From contig DAOVLC010000160.1 in the NCBI GenBank assembly GCA_030631455.1, positions 1 through 5,004 on the forward strand: DNA of 5,004 bases, given 5' to 3'. Each line of letters begins with the position of its first letter. Position 1 is the first letter of the stretch. Source of the stretch: Candidatus Zixiibacteriota bacterium (GTDB taxonomy: Bacteria > Zixibacteria > MSB-5A5 > JAABVY01 > JAHJOQ01). A program made the translations under genes and the position numbers. A model generated the notes under the pieces. That model saw only the letters and a program-made list of their open reading frames with translations, searched no databases and was not told the origin of the DNA. Below are positions 1 to 5,004 of the stretch, piece after piece.

Positions 1-59
1 ATATAATAAGTTTTGCTGATTGGTGTCTGAAAATGCAGGCCCAACAGAGGTTGACATGA
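1..59 (+). CDS. Possible 3' end of an upstream gene (partial)
   Basis: A reading frame using codons from position 3 is open from the window edge to a TGA at 57-59. It would encode about 18 residues ending in QAQQRLT. The stop overlaps the ATG of the rhodanese gene as ATGA, an arrangement typical of translationally coupled operon genes. The stretch is too short to recognise a family, and 18 open codons arise by chance quite often. The same bases contain a perfect TATAAT hexamer, so this could instead be a promoter region. Sequence to the left of the window would decide. Confidence 0.3.
   Translation, partial: IISFADWCLKMQAQQRLT
2..7 (+). promoter_or_regulatory. Candidate -10 box upstream of the rhodanese gene
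   Basis: TATAAT, an exact match to the sigma-70 -10 consensus, lies at 2-7, about 49 bases before the ATG at 56. Any -35 element lies outside the window, so the promoter cannot be confirmed. It competes with the reading of this stretch as the coding tail of an upstream gene. Confidence 0.25.
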
Positions 60-589
60 AGAAACTGACGTTTGAAATCATCATCATTCTCGCAATCTCG
101 CTTGTTGCCGGATTTATCAGCAACAGCGTTTCGAGCAGCCGGATTGCCTGGGTCGGTCACTGGCCGAGTCTTTCCGATTCCGAAGATGATTCGACATGGG
201 ACTGCCTGTCATGCGAGCCGGGTGATCCGCCGTTCTTGAATCTTGTCGAGGCCTCTGCCCTGCATCAGAATCTCGAAGTCGTTTTCCTCGACGCGAGATA
301 CACGGAAGAGTATGAACGCGGGCATATAGAAGACGCCCTGTTGCTTCCTTTCGAGGCGGAGGAGGATGTATATGACACCCACTGGAAGAAGATCGAGCCT
401 CTTCTCGATACGAATACTCTTATCGTTACGTACTGCTCAGGTACTGAATGTGAGTCAAGTCTGTTTCTGGCGAGGTATCTTAGAGACGAAATGGGGTATG
501 ACAGTGTGAAGATATTCTTCGGCGGATGGCGCAGATGGGAGAAAGCCGGGTTGCCGGTTGTGTATCCAGATCGAGAGCAGGAAGGTTGA
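56..589 (+). CDS. Membrane-anchored rhodanese-domain protein
   Basis: This 177-residue protein has one N-terminal transmembrane or uncleaved signal segment (about residues 7-27) followed by a single rhodanese-homology domain (about 60-172), probably outside the cytoplasm. Rhodanese hallmarks are visible: LDARYTEEYERGHI (78-91) is the CH2A-type motif, TYCSGTEC (125-132) is the active-site loop with Cys127 as the persulfide cysteine, and FFGGWRRWEKAGLPV (154-168) is the typical end. The loop also holds Cys132, and the linker between membrane and domain has a CLSC pair at 50-53. Together they give two possible dithiol sites that a plain sulfurtransferase does not need. The ATG at 56 is preferred over a TTG at 20 because AGAGG sits six bases upstream and MKKLTFEIII is a normal membrane-anchor start. 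The stop overlaps the TTG start of the MauE-like gene, so the two are probably co-translated. The domain family is clear; substrate and pathway are unknown. Confidence 0.88.
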   Translation: MKKLTFEIIIILAISLVAGFISNSVSSSRIAWVGHWPSLSDSEDDSTWDCLSCEPGDPPFLNLVEASALHQNLEVVFLDARYTEEYERGHIEDALLLPFEAEEDVYDTHWKKIEPLLDTNTLIVTYCSGTECESSLFLARYLRDEMGYDSVKIFFGGWRRWEKAGLPVVYPDREQEG

Positions 590-1038
590 AAGAGCTGATC
601 TCGAACAAGTACCTGACTTTTGCCATGCGTCTGTTACTCGGCACCGTTTTCTGCTATGCTGCGATTGACAAGATCGTGCATATTGATCAGTTCGCGCGGC
701 TCATCTACTACTATCATATTCTGCCGGGATGGGCTATCAACATTATGGCAGTATTTATGCCAATGGTTGAAATGGTCGCGGGTCTGGCGCTGATACTCGG
801 CATCTGGCCGAGAGGTGCTACGGTGTTGATCGGCGCGATGCTGGTTATGTTCCTGGTGGCTCTGACGATTGTCTACCTGAGAGGGATTGATATCAACTGC
901 GGCTGTTTCTCGACCTCAGTCAGGGGGAAGAGCAGCGCGATGAATCTGATATTGCGCGACATACCACTCCTGCTTGCCTGCATCCAGATATTCTGCTTCG
1001 GCAAAGACTTTCTTTCGCTTCAAAAGCTTCGCAGATAA
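586..1038 (+). CDS. DoxX/MauE-family four-helix membrane protein
   Basis: This 150-residue integral membrane protein has four hydrophobic segments at about residues 14-30, 48-73, 77-98 and 121-139. The pattern MKELISNKYLTFAMRLLLG...AAIDKI near the start and the MVEMVAGLALILGIW segment are typical of DoxX-like/MauE proteins. INCGCFS (103-109) gives a CxC pair (Cys105, Cys107) after helix three. MauE is the methylamine utilisation membrane protein needed to mature the disulfide-rich small subunit of methylamine dehydrogenase; many homologues elsewhere have no known substrate. I chose the TTG at 586. It overlaps the rhodanese TGA (TTGA), has GAAGG/AGCAGG just upstream, and gives the usual family N-terminus. 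The longer frame from ATG 526 would overlap the rhodanese by 64 bases with an unlikely basic leader, and ATG 625 would clip helix one. The tight coupling suggests a joint membrane thiol-redox or sulfur-handling role, which is an inference. No mau structural genes are present. Confidence 0.85.
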   Translation: MKELISNKYLTFAMRLLLGTVFCYAAIDKIVHIDQFARLIYYYHILPGWAINIMAVFMPMVEMVAGLALILGIWPRGATVLIGAMLVMFLVALTIVYLRGIDINCGCFSTSVRGKSSAMNLILRDIPLLLACIQIFCFGKDFLSLQKLRR

Positions 1039-1062
1039 AAAGCAAACTCGTCAGGAGTTCGC
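1037..1062 (-). terminator. Intrinsic terminator of the cyclodeaminase-family gene
   Basis: Reading the minus strand, GCGAACTC, loop CTGAC and GAGTTTGC form an eight-pair stem with one G-U pair (1062 down to 1042), followed directly by TTTTTAT (1041-1035). It begins 34 bases after the TGA at 1096. Its T-tract is complementary to the TAAAA that contains the stop codon of the convergent MauE-like gene. On the plus strand the same hairpin has an A-C mismatch and no T-tract, so it should work mainly in the minus direction. Confidence 0.7.
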
Positions 1063-1095
1063 ATCGCGAGTTCAAGACACGCAGGGGCTTGTTTG

Positions 1096-2076
1096 TCAAA
1101 TCTCCGCTTTGTTGCCGATTCCCATCTCGACGGCTTTGTCATAAACCAGTTTCGCGGTGGCAGTATCCTGTATTGCGAGGCCATTCGATTTGAAGAGTGT
1201 GATCTCCTGGTCGCTCGCTCTGGCCGGCTTCGTGCCGGTGACTATCTCCCCGAGTTCGGCATACATGTGTGACTTATCGAACTCTCCGTCACCAATCGGA
1301 ATCATGATGTCGCCAGCTTCCTTCAGACACGCCTCATAGGAATCCGCTATGAACTTCGATCTCTTGACGATAGCCGTGTCGAGTTCGCGAGCGTTTGGAG
1401 TATGGCTTCCGATGCCGTTAATATGTGTACCCTCTCTCACCTTGCTGCCGTCGAATACCGGTGTGGGAGATGATGTCGCAGTGCAGATAATATCGGCCGA
1501 TTCAAGAATCTGATCCGGCGAGTCGGCGGCCCGAACATCAAGATCGAGTTTGCTCCCCATCTCCGAGATGAACTTCGTTACTGCGTCACTGCTGACGTCA
1601 TATACTAACGCCCTTGCTATATCGCGGGCTTCGGCAACAGCCCAGAGCTGCATCTTCGCCTGTACACCTGCGCCGAATATACCAGCTATCTGACCCTTGT
1701 CCTCCCGAGCAAGATACTTTGTGGCTACACCACTTGCTGCACCGGTTCTTACGGCCGTCAAATAGCCACCGTCCATAATGCATATTACATCACCGGTCTC
1801 ATGATCCTGCAAGAGCACTTTGCCCATCACGGTCGGCATATTGTGTTTCTGAGGATTATTCTTGTAGACGGTCACAACTTTGCAGGCAAGCGCACCCATT
1901 TCCTTGAGATATGCCGGCATATAGAGCGAAAGGCCGTCCGGCGGTGTGATCGGTGTACGGAGTGGCAGCACAGCCGTGCCGGAGGCAAGCTCGGCAAACG
2001 CCTTCTCGACAACCGCCATACAGTCAGCCATATTCAGTACTTTCACGACATCATCTTTGCACAATAGTAGCGGCAT
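1096..2076 (-). CDS. Ornithine cyclodeaminase/mu-crystallin family NAD(P)-dependent enzyme
   Basis: This 326-residue protein, the usual family length, should be a soluble cytoplasmic enzyme. Visible family features are PLRTPI (38-43, Arg40 for substrate carboxylate), GALACKVVTVY (61-71, active-site Lys66), LTAVRTGAASGVAT (106-119, Arg110), the nucleotide-binding GIFGAGVQAKMQ (132-143), ADIICTATSS (194-203), and INGIGSHTPNARELD (219-233). Members include ornithine cyclodeaminase, archaeal alanine dehydrogenase, ketimine reductases and other imine reductases. The residue corresponding to the catalytic Asp of true ornithine cyclodeaminase (in a GGDCPGK-type motif) appears to be His225 here, as in the many GSHTP-type members. 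A reductase or dehydrogenase acting on an imino or amino acid is therefore more likely than cyclodeamination. The ATG at 2076 has GGGAGGA four bases upstream. A longer in-frame extension to 2310 overlaps the preceding gene and is not credible. It lies 110 bases downstream of the thioredoxin-like gene on the same strand, with its own candidate promoter and a terminator after it. Confidence 0.9.
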   Translation of the reverse strand: MPLLLCKDDVVKVLNMADCMAVVEKAFAELASGTAVLPLRTPITPPDGLSLYMPAYLKEMGALACKVVTVYKNNPQKHNMPTVMGKVLLQDHETGDVICIMDGGYLTAVRTGAASGVATKYLAREDKGQIAGIFGAGVQAKMQLWAVAEARDIARALVYDVSSDAVTKFISEMGSKLDLDVRAADSPDQILESADIICTATSSPTPVFDGSKVREGTHINGIGSHTPNARELDTAIVKRSKFIADSYEACLKEAGDIMIPIGDGEFDKSHMYAELGEIVTGTKPARASDQEITLFKSNGLAIQDTATAKLVYDKAVEMGIGNKAEI

Positions 2077-2107
2077 AGAATCCTCCCAATAGCTTTGTTT
2101 TGTAGAC

Positions 2108-2137
2108 AGTATATAGGAGCCGGATAGGTTTCTGCAA
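2108..2137 (-). promoter_or_regulatory. Candidate promoter of the cyclodeaminase-family gene
   Basis: On the minus strand TTGCAG (2137-2132) is followed by an 18-base spacer and TATACT (2113-2108) inside an AT-rich TATATACT run. Transcription would start about 30 bases before the ATG at 2076. The -10 is good; the -35 matches the consensus at only three of six bases. The 110-base gap from the upstream gene leaves room for it, but no terminator hairpin was seen after that gene, so read-through is possible. Confidence 0.35.
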
Positions 2138-2186
2138 GCACTTTGAATCGAAATCGTTAGAACTCGTGGGGCAGTACGCCTTAATC

Positions 2187-3362
2187 TTAACGTTCCACGC
2201 TCTCTTTGAAGCGTTTCAGCTGCTTTGCATAGAAGTCGTTTTCCGGCTCCTGCTCGATAGCCATGCCAATGACCTTGACCGCTTCTCCCGTCTTGCCTCG
2301 GGCAAAGCAAATCTCGGCTACAATATTCAGGACTTTAGCGCGTATTTTGCCCGGATAGACCATATTGATCGTCTTGCGAGCGTACAGCTCGGCCTCTTCG
2401 AGATTGATCTTTCGATCAAGGCACCATTTAGCAAAGGCATAGAACTTGTCGCGATTCTCATCCCAGCCGGCACCCAGGCCCGACTTGCGAATCTTGACAG
2501 CCTTGGATTCATCCCCATCGATGTGCAAAGCGAAATCCGCTTCTGCCAGATTGTGGGATTCCCTGGTTTTCGGGTCCTGACTGTTTGCCGTTACGTCAAT
2601 CCCAGCCTGAAGGTATTTGGCTATCTCATCGGTCCTGCCACGCTTACGCGCCAACCGAGCCATTATCTGCGAGACCTTGGTGATATTGCTTACGTTCTTC
2701 CGTTTAGCGGTAAGAACCGCATCAGCCGTCGGCAGTACATCGTCGAACGGTAGCGTTTCCTTCCAGGAGGCATTGGCAGTGTTCATAAATATCTGGTATG
2801 TGAAATCTACATTAGTACCCTTGCCCAAGTCCTTCGCTTTGTTATAGAACTCGATTGCCTGGAGATTCTCGCCAACATCAGTGAAATACTTGGCGAGACC
2901 TAAGGCATCCTTGAAAGTCGGTGAGGCCTTGTATCTTGCGAGGCGTTCATCGATGCTGGCAAGGTCGGACAGCGAGCTCTTCAGTTTGCCGACAAAGGCG
3001 GTTGCTGTTGAATAGCCGGTCCACCGCTTGATAATCTCGCCCGAACTGTTCATCAGGATGAAAACAGGGTAGGTCGTTCCGACCTTATATACCTCGGAGA
3101 GCACGCTGCCCTCCTCCCCTTCGACATTGATCGGGAAGTGAATTACTGACTTCAGAGCTTCCTTGACTACGTTTTCCCTTTCCGCTTCACGAGCGGCAAG
3201 TTCGCAATACTCTCAGTCGTCGTGGAAAAACTCAACAAGGAGCGGTTTGCCTCTCTCGGACGCCAGTGCTTTGGCCTGTTCGAGTGTCTCCGGTATCTGT
3301 GCCAGTGTAGCCACCGTGCATCCAACGGTGAATGCAAGACAAAGGGTGACGAATCGCCTCAT
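2187..3362 (-). CDS. Exported thioredoxin-fold selenoprotein (UxxC) with TPR-like C-terminus
   Basis: This is a 391-residue protein if the TGA at codon 50 (3215-3213) is read as selenocysteine. Residues 1-22 form a signal peptide (MRRF, a hydrophobic core, TLA-Q). Residues about 24-117 form a thioredoxin-like domain: KPLLVEFFHDD, then Sec50-Glu-Tyr-Cys53, then LAAREAE, HFPINVE, and TTYPVFIL with cis-Pro99, ending in GEIIKRWTGY. Homologous proteins usually have WCxxC here, so the TGA aligns with the nucleophilic cysteine. Residues about 150-391 are helical and TPR-like (for example LAKYFTDVGENLQAIEFYNKAKDL and the segment around 340-376). The likely role is a periplasmic or surface thiol/selenol oxidoreductase; the substrate is unknown. 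The ATG at 3362 is the first start after an in-frame TGA 13-15 bases upstream, and GAGG and AAGAAG precede it. The alternatives are a nonsense mutation, a sequencing error, or a short form from the GTG at 3104; that form would lack the signal peptide and active site. The SECIS-like hairpin after the TGA favours selenocysteine. Confidence 0.85.
3178..3200 (-). promoter_or_regulatory. Bacterial SECIS-like hairpin after the in-frame TGA
   Basis: On the mRNA (minus strand) CUU-G-CCGCU, loop CGUGA and AGCGG-A-AAG form five consecutive pairs below a five-base loop, then a G-A mismatch, then three further pairs. Counting the U of UGA as 1, the stem spans 16-38 and the loop 25-29, with G26 and U27 in the loop. 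Bacterial SECIS elements lie within the coding region just downstream of UGA and need a short apical loop with a guanine near its start; SelB recognises the loop GU in the E. coli fdhF element. This element fits by position and shape. Binding is inferred from the fold drawn by hand. Confidence 0.75.
3213..3215 (-). other. In-frame TGA, predicted selenocysteine codon
   Basis: Codon 50 of the thioredoxin-like gene is TGA, followed by GAG TAT TGC (Glu-Tyr-Cys). The frame is intact on both sides and the encoded residues belong to one thioredoxin fold. Reassignment of TGA throughout the genome is unlikely, because TGA also ends the rhodanese and cyclodeaminase-family genes in this window. Confidence 0.82.
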
Positions 3363-3383
3363 TATCTTCTTACCTCATCTTAG

Positions 3384-3410
3384 ATGATATTCGCGTCTGC
3401 AAGTCTGCAA
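3384..3410 (-). promoter_or_regulatory. Weak candidate promoter of the selenoprotein gene
   Basis: On the minus strand TATCAT (3389-3384) lies about 22 bases before the ATG. TTGCAG (3410-3405) sits 15 bases upstream of it, or GTTGCA with a 16-base spacer. The spacer is short and the -35 poor. The TTGCAG falls in a tandem eight-base repeat. This is the best sigma-70-like pair I found close to the start, but support is weak. Confidence 0.22.
3395..3410. repeat. Tandem direct repeat of GTCTGCAA
   Basis: GTCTGCAA occurs twice back to back (3395-3402 and 3403-3410), 33 bases upstream of the selenoprotein start. On the minus strand it reads TTGCAGAC twice and overlaps the weak candidate promoter. 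It could be a regulator site or a chance duplication. Confidence 0.4.
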
Positions 3411-3460
3411 CGCCATTTCAGTCAACGCAGTTCCACCGGCGATCAAGAACGCAAAAACCG

Positions 3461-3474
3461 TGTCAATTGTCAAT
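3461..3474. repeat. Tandem direct repeat of TGTCAAT
   Basis: TGTCAAT occurs twice in tandem (3461-3467 and 3468-3474). On the minus strand it gives two copies of ATTGACA, each containing a perfect -35 hexamer TTGACA. No acceptable -10 lies 16-18 bases downstream of either copy (GTTCTT and ATCGCC are found), so a sigma-70 promoter is not supported. A regulator site remains possible. Confidence 0.35.
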
Positions 3475-3533
3475 GATGCATTTCCATTCGCTACAGAGGT
3501 GCAAAGTTATTTCCCTTGCGCAAATTCATACGA

Positions 3534-3610
3534 GATCGCTTATTTCAGGTTTGTGAGATGCTGTTCTGTGAACGTGTCTCAAGAGCAGCATATAAGCGAT
3601 CCACCGCTTA
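3534..3610 (+). promoter_or_regulatory. Nested inverted repeats: possible structured leader or operator
   Basis: GATCGCTTAT (3534-3543) and ATAAGCGATC (3592-3601) are perfect ten-base inverted copies. Inside them TGCTGTTCT (3559-3567) can pair with AGAGCAGCA (3582-3590), including one pair that is G-U only on the plus strand, and TGA/TCA (3569-3571, 3579-3581) extends that stem. A third copy, CGCTTA (3605-3610), forms a six-base dyad with TAAGCG (3593-3598) and would compete with the outer stem. The element lies 37 bases upstream of the protease ATG. It could be a leader RNA with alternative folds, or a set of operator half-sites. No T-tract follows, so it is not an intrinsic terminator. Confidence 0.4.
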
Positions 3611-3646
3611 ATGCGAGTTGTATACTTATTGAGAAGGATATTTGTG

Positions 3647-5004
3647 ATGAGATTGACTACAGTAAATGTTGCACTTATGGTGATACTCATGTTTGGGGCT
3701 ATGGCAATAGTCTCTGCTCAGGGCCCCTCCCTGTCGAAATACGACGGATACGGTGCGAACCGAATCGAGTCCGAGACAGGCCGATACTGGATATTCTTCA
3801 TCGACAAGGGCGGAGCGGATCAACTGCTCAAGACAAGCCTTCAACGGTCGAAACTGCCCCTGTCCGACAGAAGCATCCGCAGACGCGCTTTGCGCGCTCA
3901 CAGGCAGGATGTTACCATTCATGATCTTCCAGTGGCGACTCGATACGTCCGGATGATCGAAGACACCGGAATTGAAGTCCGCACAGTGTCGAGGCTACTC
4001 AATGCTGTCTCGGTTTCGGCTGACATGAATCAACTCGAATGGCTCGACAGACAGGATATTGTGCGAGAGATAAAGCCGGTACTCCTGTTCAAGAGGAAGC
4101 TTATGCCACCGGAACCGGAACCTGACACTCTGTCCTTCGCCCCAACAGGGGCATGGTTGCTCGACTACGGCGCGTCAGCCCCGCAACTCGATCAGATTCG
4201 AGTCATACCTCTGCATGAGGAGGGCTATACCGGAGCGGGAGTGATGATCGGCGTATTCGACACCGGATTCAGGACTGACCATGAGGCTTTCAATGGCATG
4301 GACATACATGCCACGTACGATTTTATCAACAACGACCCCGATGTAAGCGACAATGACTCTGGGCAGGAAAGCCACGGCACGAGTGTTCTTGGCACGGTTG
4401 GTGGCGCGGCCCCAGGCTATCTCTATGGTCCCGCGTACGGTGCTACGTTCATTCTGGCAAAGACTGAAGACGTAACACAGGAAGTTCAGCAGGAAGAGGA
4501 TAACTTCATCGCAGCACTCGAATGGGCCGATTCAATCGGATGCGATATAGTAACGTCCTCTCTCGGCTACAGCGATTGGTATACATATGCGGATATGGAT
4601 GGCAACACCGCCCCCATTACAGTAGCGTGTGATCTTGCTGCCGCTGCTGGAATCACAGTCAATACCTCAGCTGGAAACGCGCGTAAGACCCTGGGGTATA
4701 TCACTGCTCCGGCAGATGGCGACAGTGTAATCGCAGTCGGTGCCGTGACATCGAGTGGCTTCTATGCCGACTTCTCATCACCCGGTCCGACTTCCGATGG
4801 ACAGATCAAACCGGATATCTGTGCACGGGGAACCGGAGTGACAACAGTGACACTGTTGGGTGGATACACGCACAATTTCGGAGGAACCTCGGCGGCAGCC
4901 CCATTATCGGCAGGTGCGATTGCTCTATTGCTCGAAATGCATCCCGATTGGGGACCGATGGATGTACGCTCGGTATTGTGGGCGACCGGACAGCATCTCG
5001 AAGG
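3647..5004 (+). CDS. Secreted subtilisin-like serine protease, family S8 (3' end outside window)
   Basis: The frame runs open for 452 codons from the ATG at 3647 to the window edge, so the C-terminus is missing. Residues 1-24 are a signal peptide (hydrophobic core, cleavage likely at VSA-Q). Residues about 45-150 resemble the N-terminal propeptide of this protease group (RYWIFFIDKGG, LSDRSIRRRA, LNAVSVSAD), a segment that normally blocks and folds the enzyme and is then removed. The catalytic domain follows: Asp205 in GVFDTG, His243 in SHGTS, oxyanion Asn344 in SAGN, and Ser415 in GTSAAAP, all in canonical order, with ITSSLGY-like VTSSLGY at 302-308. The triad is intact, so an active endopeptidase is expected outside the cytoplasm. 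AAGGA lies eight bases before the ATG; a GTG at 3644 is a less likely start. Family-typical C-terminal sorting or beta-sandwich domains may follow outside the window. It is divergent from the selenoprotein gene, and its substrates are unknown. Confidence 0.93.
   Translation, partial: MRLTTVNVALMVILMFGAMAIVSAQGPSLSKYDGYGANRIESETGRYWIFFIDKGGADQLLKTSLQRSKLPLSDRSIRRRALRAHRQDVTIHDLPVATRYVRMIEDTGIEVRTVSRLLNAVSVSADMNQLEWLDRQDIVREIKPVLLFKRKLMPPEPEPDTLSFAPTGAWLLDYGASAPQLDQIRVIPLHEEGYTGAGVMIGVFDTGFRTDHEAFNGMDIHATYDFINNDPDVSDNDSGQESHGTSVLGTVGGAAPGYLYGPAYGATFILAKTEDVTQEVQQEEDNFIAALEWADSIGCDIVTSSLGYSDWYTYADMDGNTAPITVACDLAAAAGITVNTSAGNARKTLGYITAPADGDSVIAVGAVTSSGFYADFSSPGPTSDGQIKPDICARGTGVTTVTLLGGYTHNFGGTSAAAPLSAGAIALLLEMHPDWGPMDVRSVLWATGQHLE

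Noticed and set aside
526..585. ATG at 526 as the start of the MauE-like protein
   Set aside because: It would add 20 basic, non-conserved residues overlapping the rhodanese; the TTG at 586 gives the usual family N-terminus and a four-base coupled overlap.
2077..2186. A terminator after the selenoprotein gene
   Set aside because: Only short AT-rich imperfect repeats are present near the TAA; there is no stable hairpin followed by a T-tract on the minus strand.
2077..2310. N-terminal extension of the cyclodeaminase-family protein to 404 residues
   Set aside because: It overlaps the thioredoxin-like coding sequence in another frame, its residues look non-native (many Arg, Gly, Cys), and the ATG at 2076 has a strong Shine-Dalgarno site and matches family length.
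2166..2753. Plus-strand 195-codon frame opposite the thioredoxin-like gene
   Set aside because: It is antisense to a well-supported coding sequence and shows no domain or ribosome site.
2187..3104. A 305-residue protein starting at the GTG at 3104 as the true gene
   Set aside because: It begins in the middle of the thioredoxin fold, lacks a signal peptide and active-site motif, and the same frame continues upstream to an ATG with only one TGA.
3213..3215. TGA reassigned genome-wide (for example to Gly or Trp)
   Set aside because: TGA is the natural stop of the rhodanese and cyclodeaminase-family genes here, and no other in-frame TGA occurs in any gene of the window.
3621..3626. TATACT as the -10 box of the protease gene
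   Set aside because: No -35-like hexamer lies 15-19 bases upstream, and a start there would leave almost no leader before the ribosome site at 3634-3638. It is possible only with an activator or alternative sigma factor.
3460..3924. Plus-strand frame of 154 codons across the intergenic region and protease start
   Set aside because: It runs in a different frame from the protease, has no recognisable domain and no ribosome site; the protease frame with signal peptide and full triad explains the region.

Overview
The window looks like an ordinary piece of chromosome from a Gram-negative-type bacterium with about 50% GC. It holds exported and membrane proteins, ATGA/TTGA-style overlaps, Shine-Dalgarno sites, and TGA used as a normal stop. 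The mix of a secreted S8 protease with an N-terminal propeptide, a rhodanese/MauE pair and an exported thioredoxin-like protein resembles uncultured FCB-group genomes such as Zixibacteria. That assignment is an impression from protein style, not a result. No tRNA, rRNA, insertion sequence or CRISPR array was seen.

Layout. (1) Positions 1-1038, plus strand: the possible tail of an upstream gene, a membrane-anchored rhodanese (56-589), and a DoxX/MauE-type four-helix membrane protein that starts at a TTG inside the rhodanese stop (586-1038). (2) Positions 1037-1062: an intrinsic terminator reading on the minus strand, which closes the convergent gene. (3) Positions 1096-2076, minus strand: an ornithine cyclodeaminase/mu-crystallin family NAD(P)-dependent enzyme. 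(4) Positions 2187-3362, minus strand: an exported thioredoxin-fold/TPR-like protein whose frame is crossed by one TGA at 3213-3215. (5) Positions 3363-3646: a divergent intergenic region with tandem repeats and inverted repeats. (6) Positions 3647-5004, plus strand: a secreted subtilisin-like protease cut off by the window end.

The most important point is gene 4. A simple stop-to-stop call gives only a 305-residue protein from a GTG at 3104, with no signal peptide and half a thioredoxin fold. The frame is open upstream to an ATG at 3362 except for the single TGA. That TGA lies exactly where the first cysteine of a thioredoxin CxxC motif belongs, giving Sec-Glu-Tyr-Cys (UxxC). Immediately downstream the mRNA can form a hairpin (3178-3200) with the geometry of a bacterial SECIS element, including a GU in the apical loop. 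I read this as a 391-residue selenoprotein, probably an extracytoplasmic thiol/selenol oxidoreductase.

Functionally, three of the five main genes carry thiol or selenol redox motifs: rhodanese CxxxxC plus an extra CxxC, MauE CxC, and the UxxC thioredoxin. An envelope thiol-redox role is a reasonable hypothesis, but the genes lie in separate transcription units, so a shared pathway is not shown.
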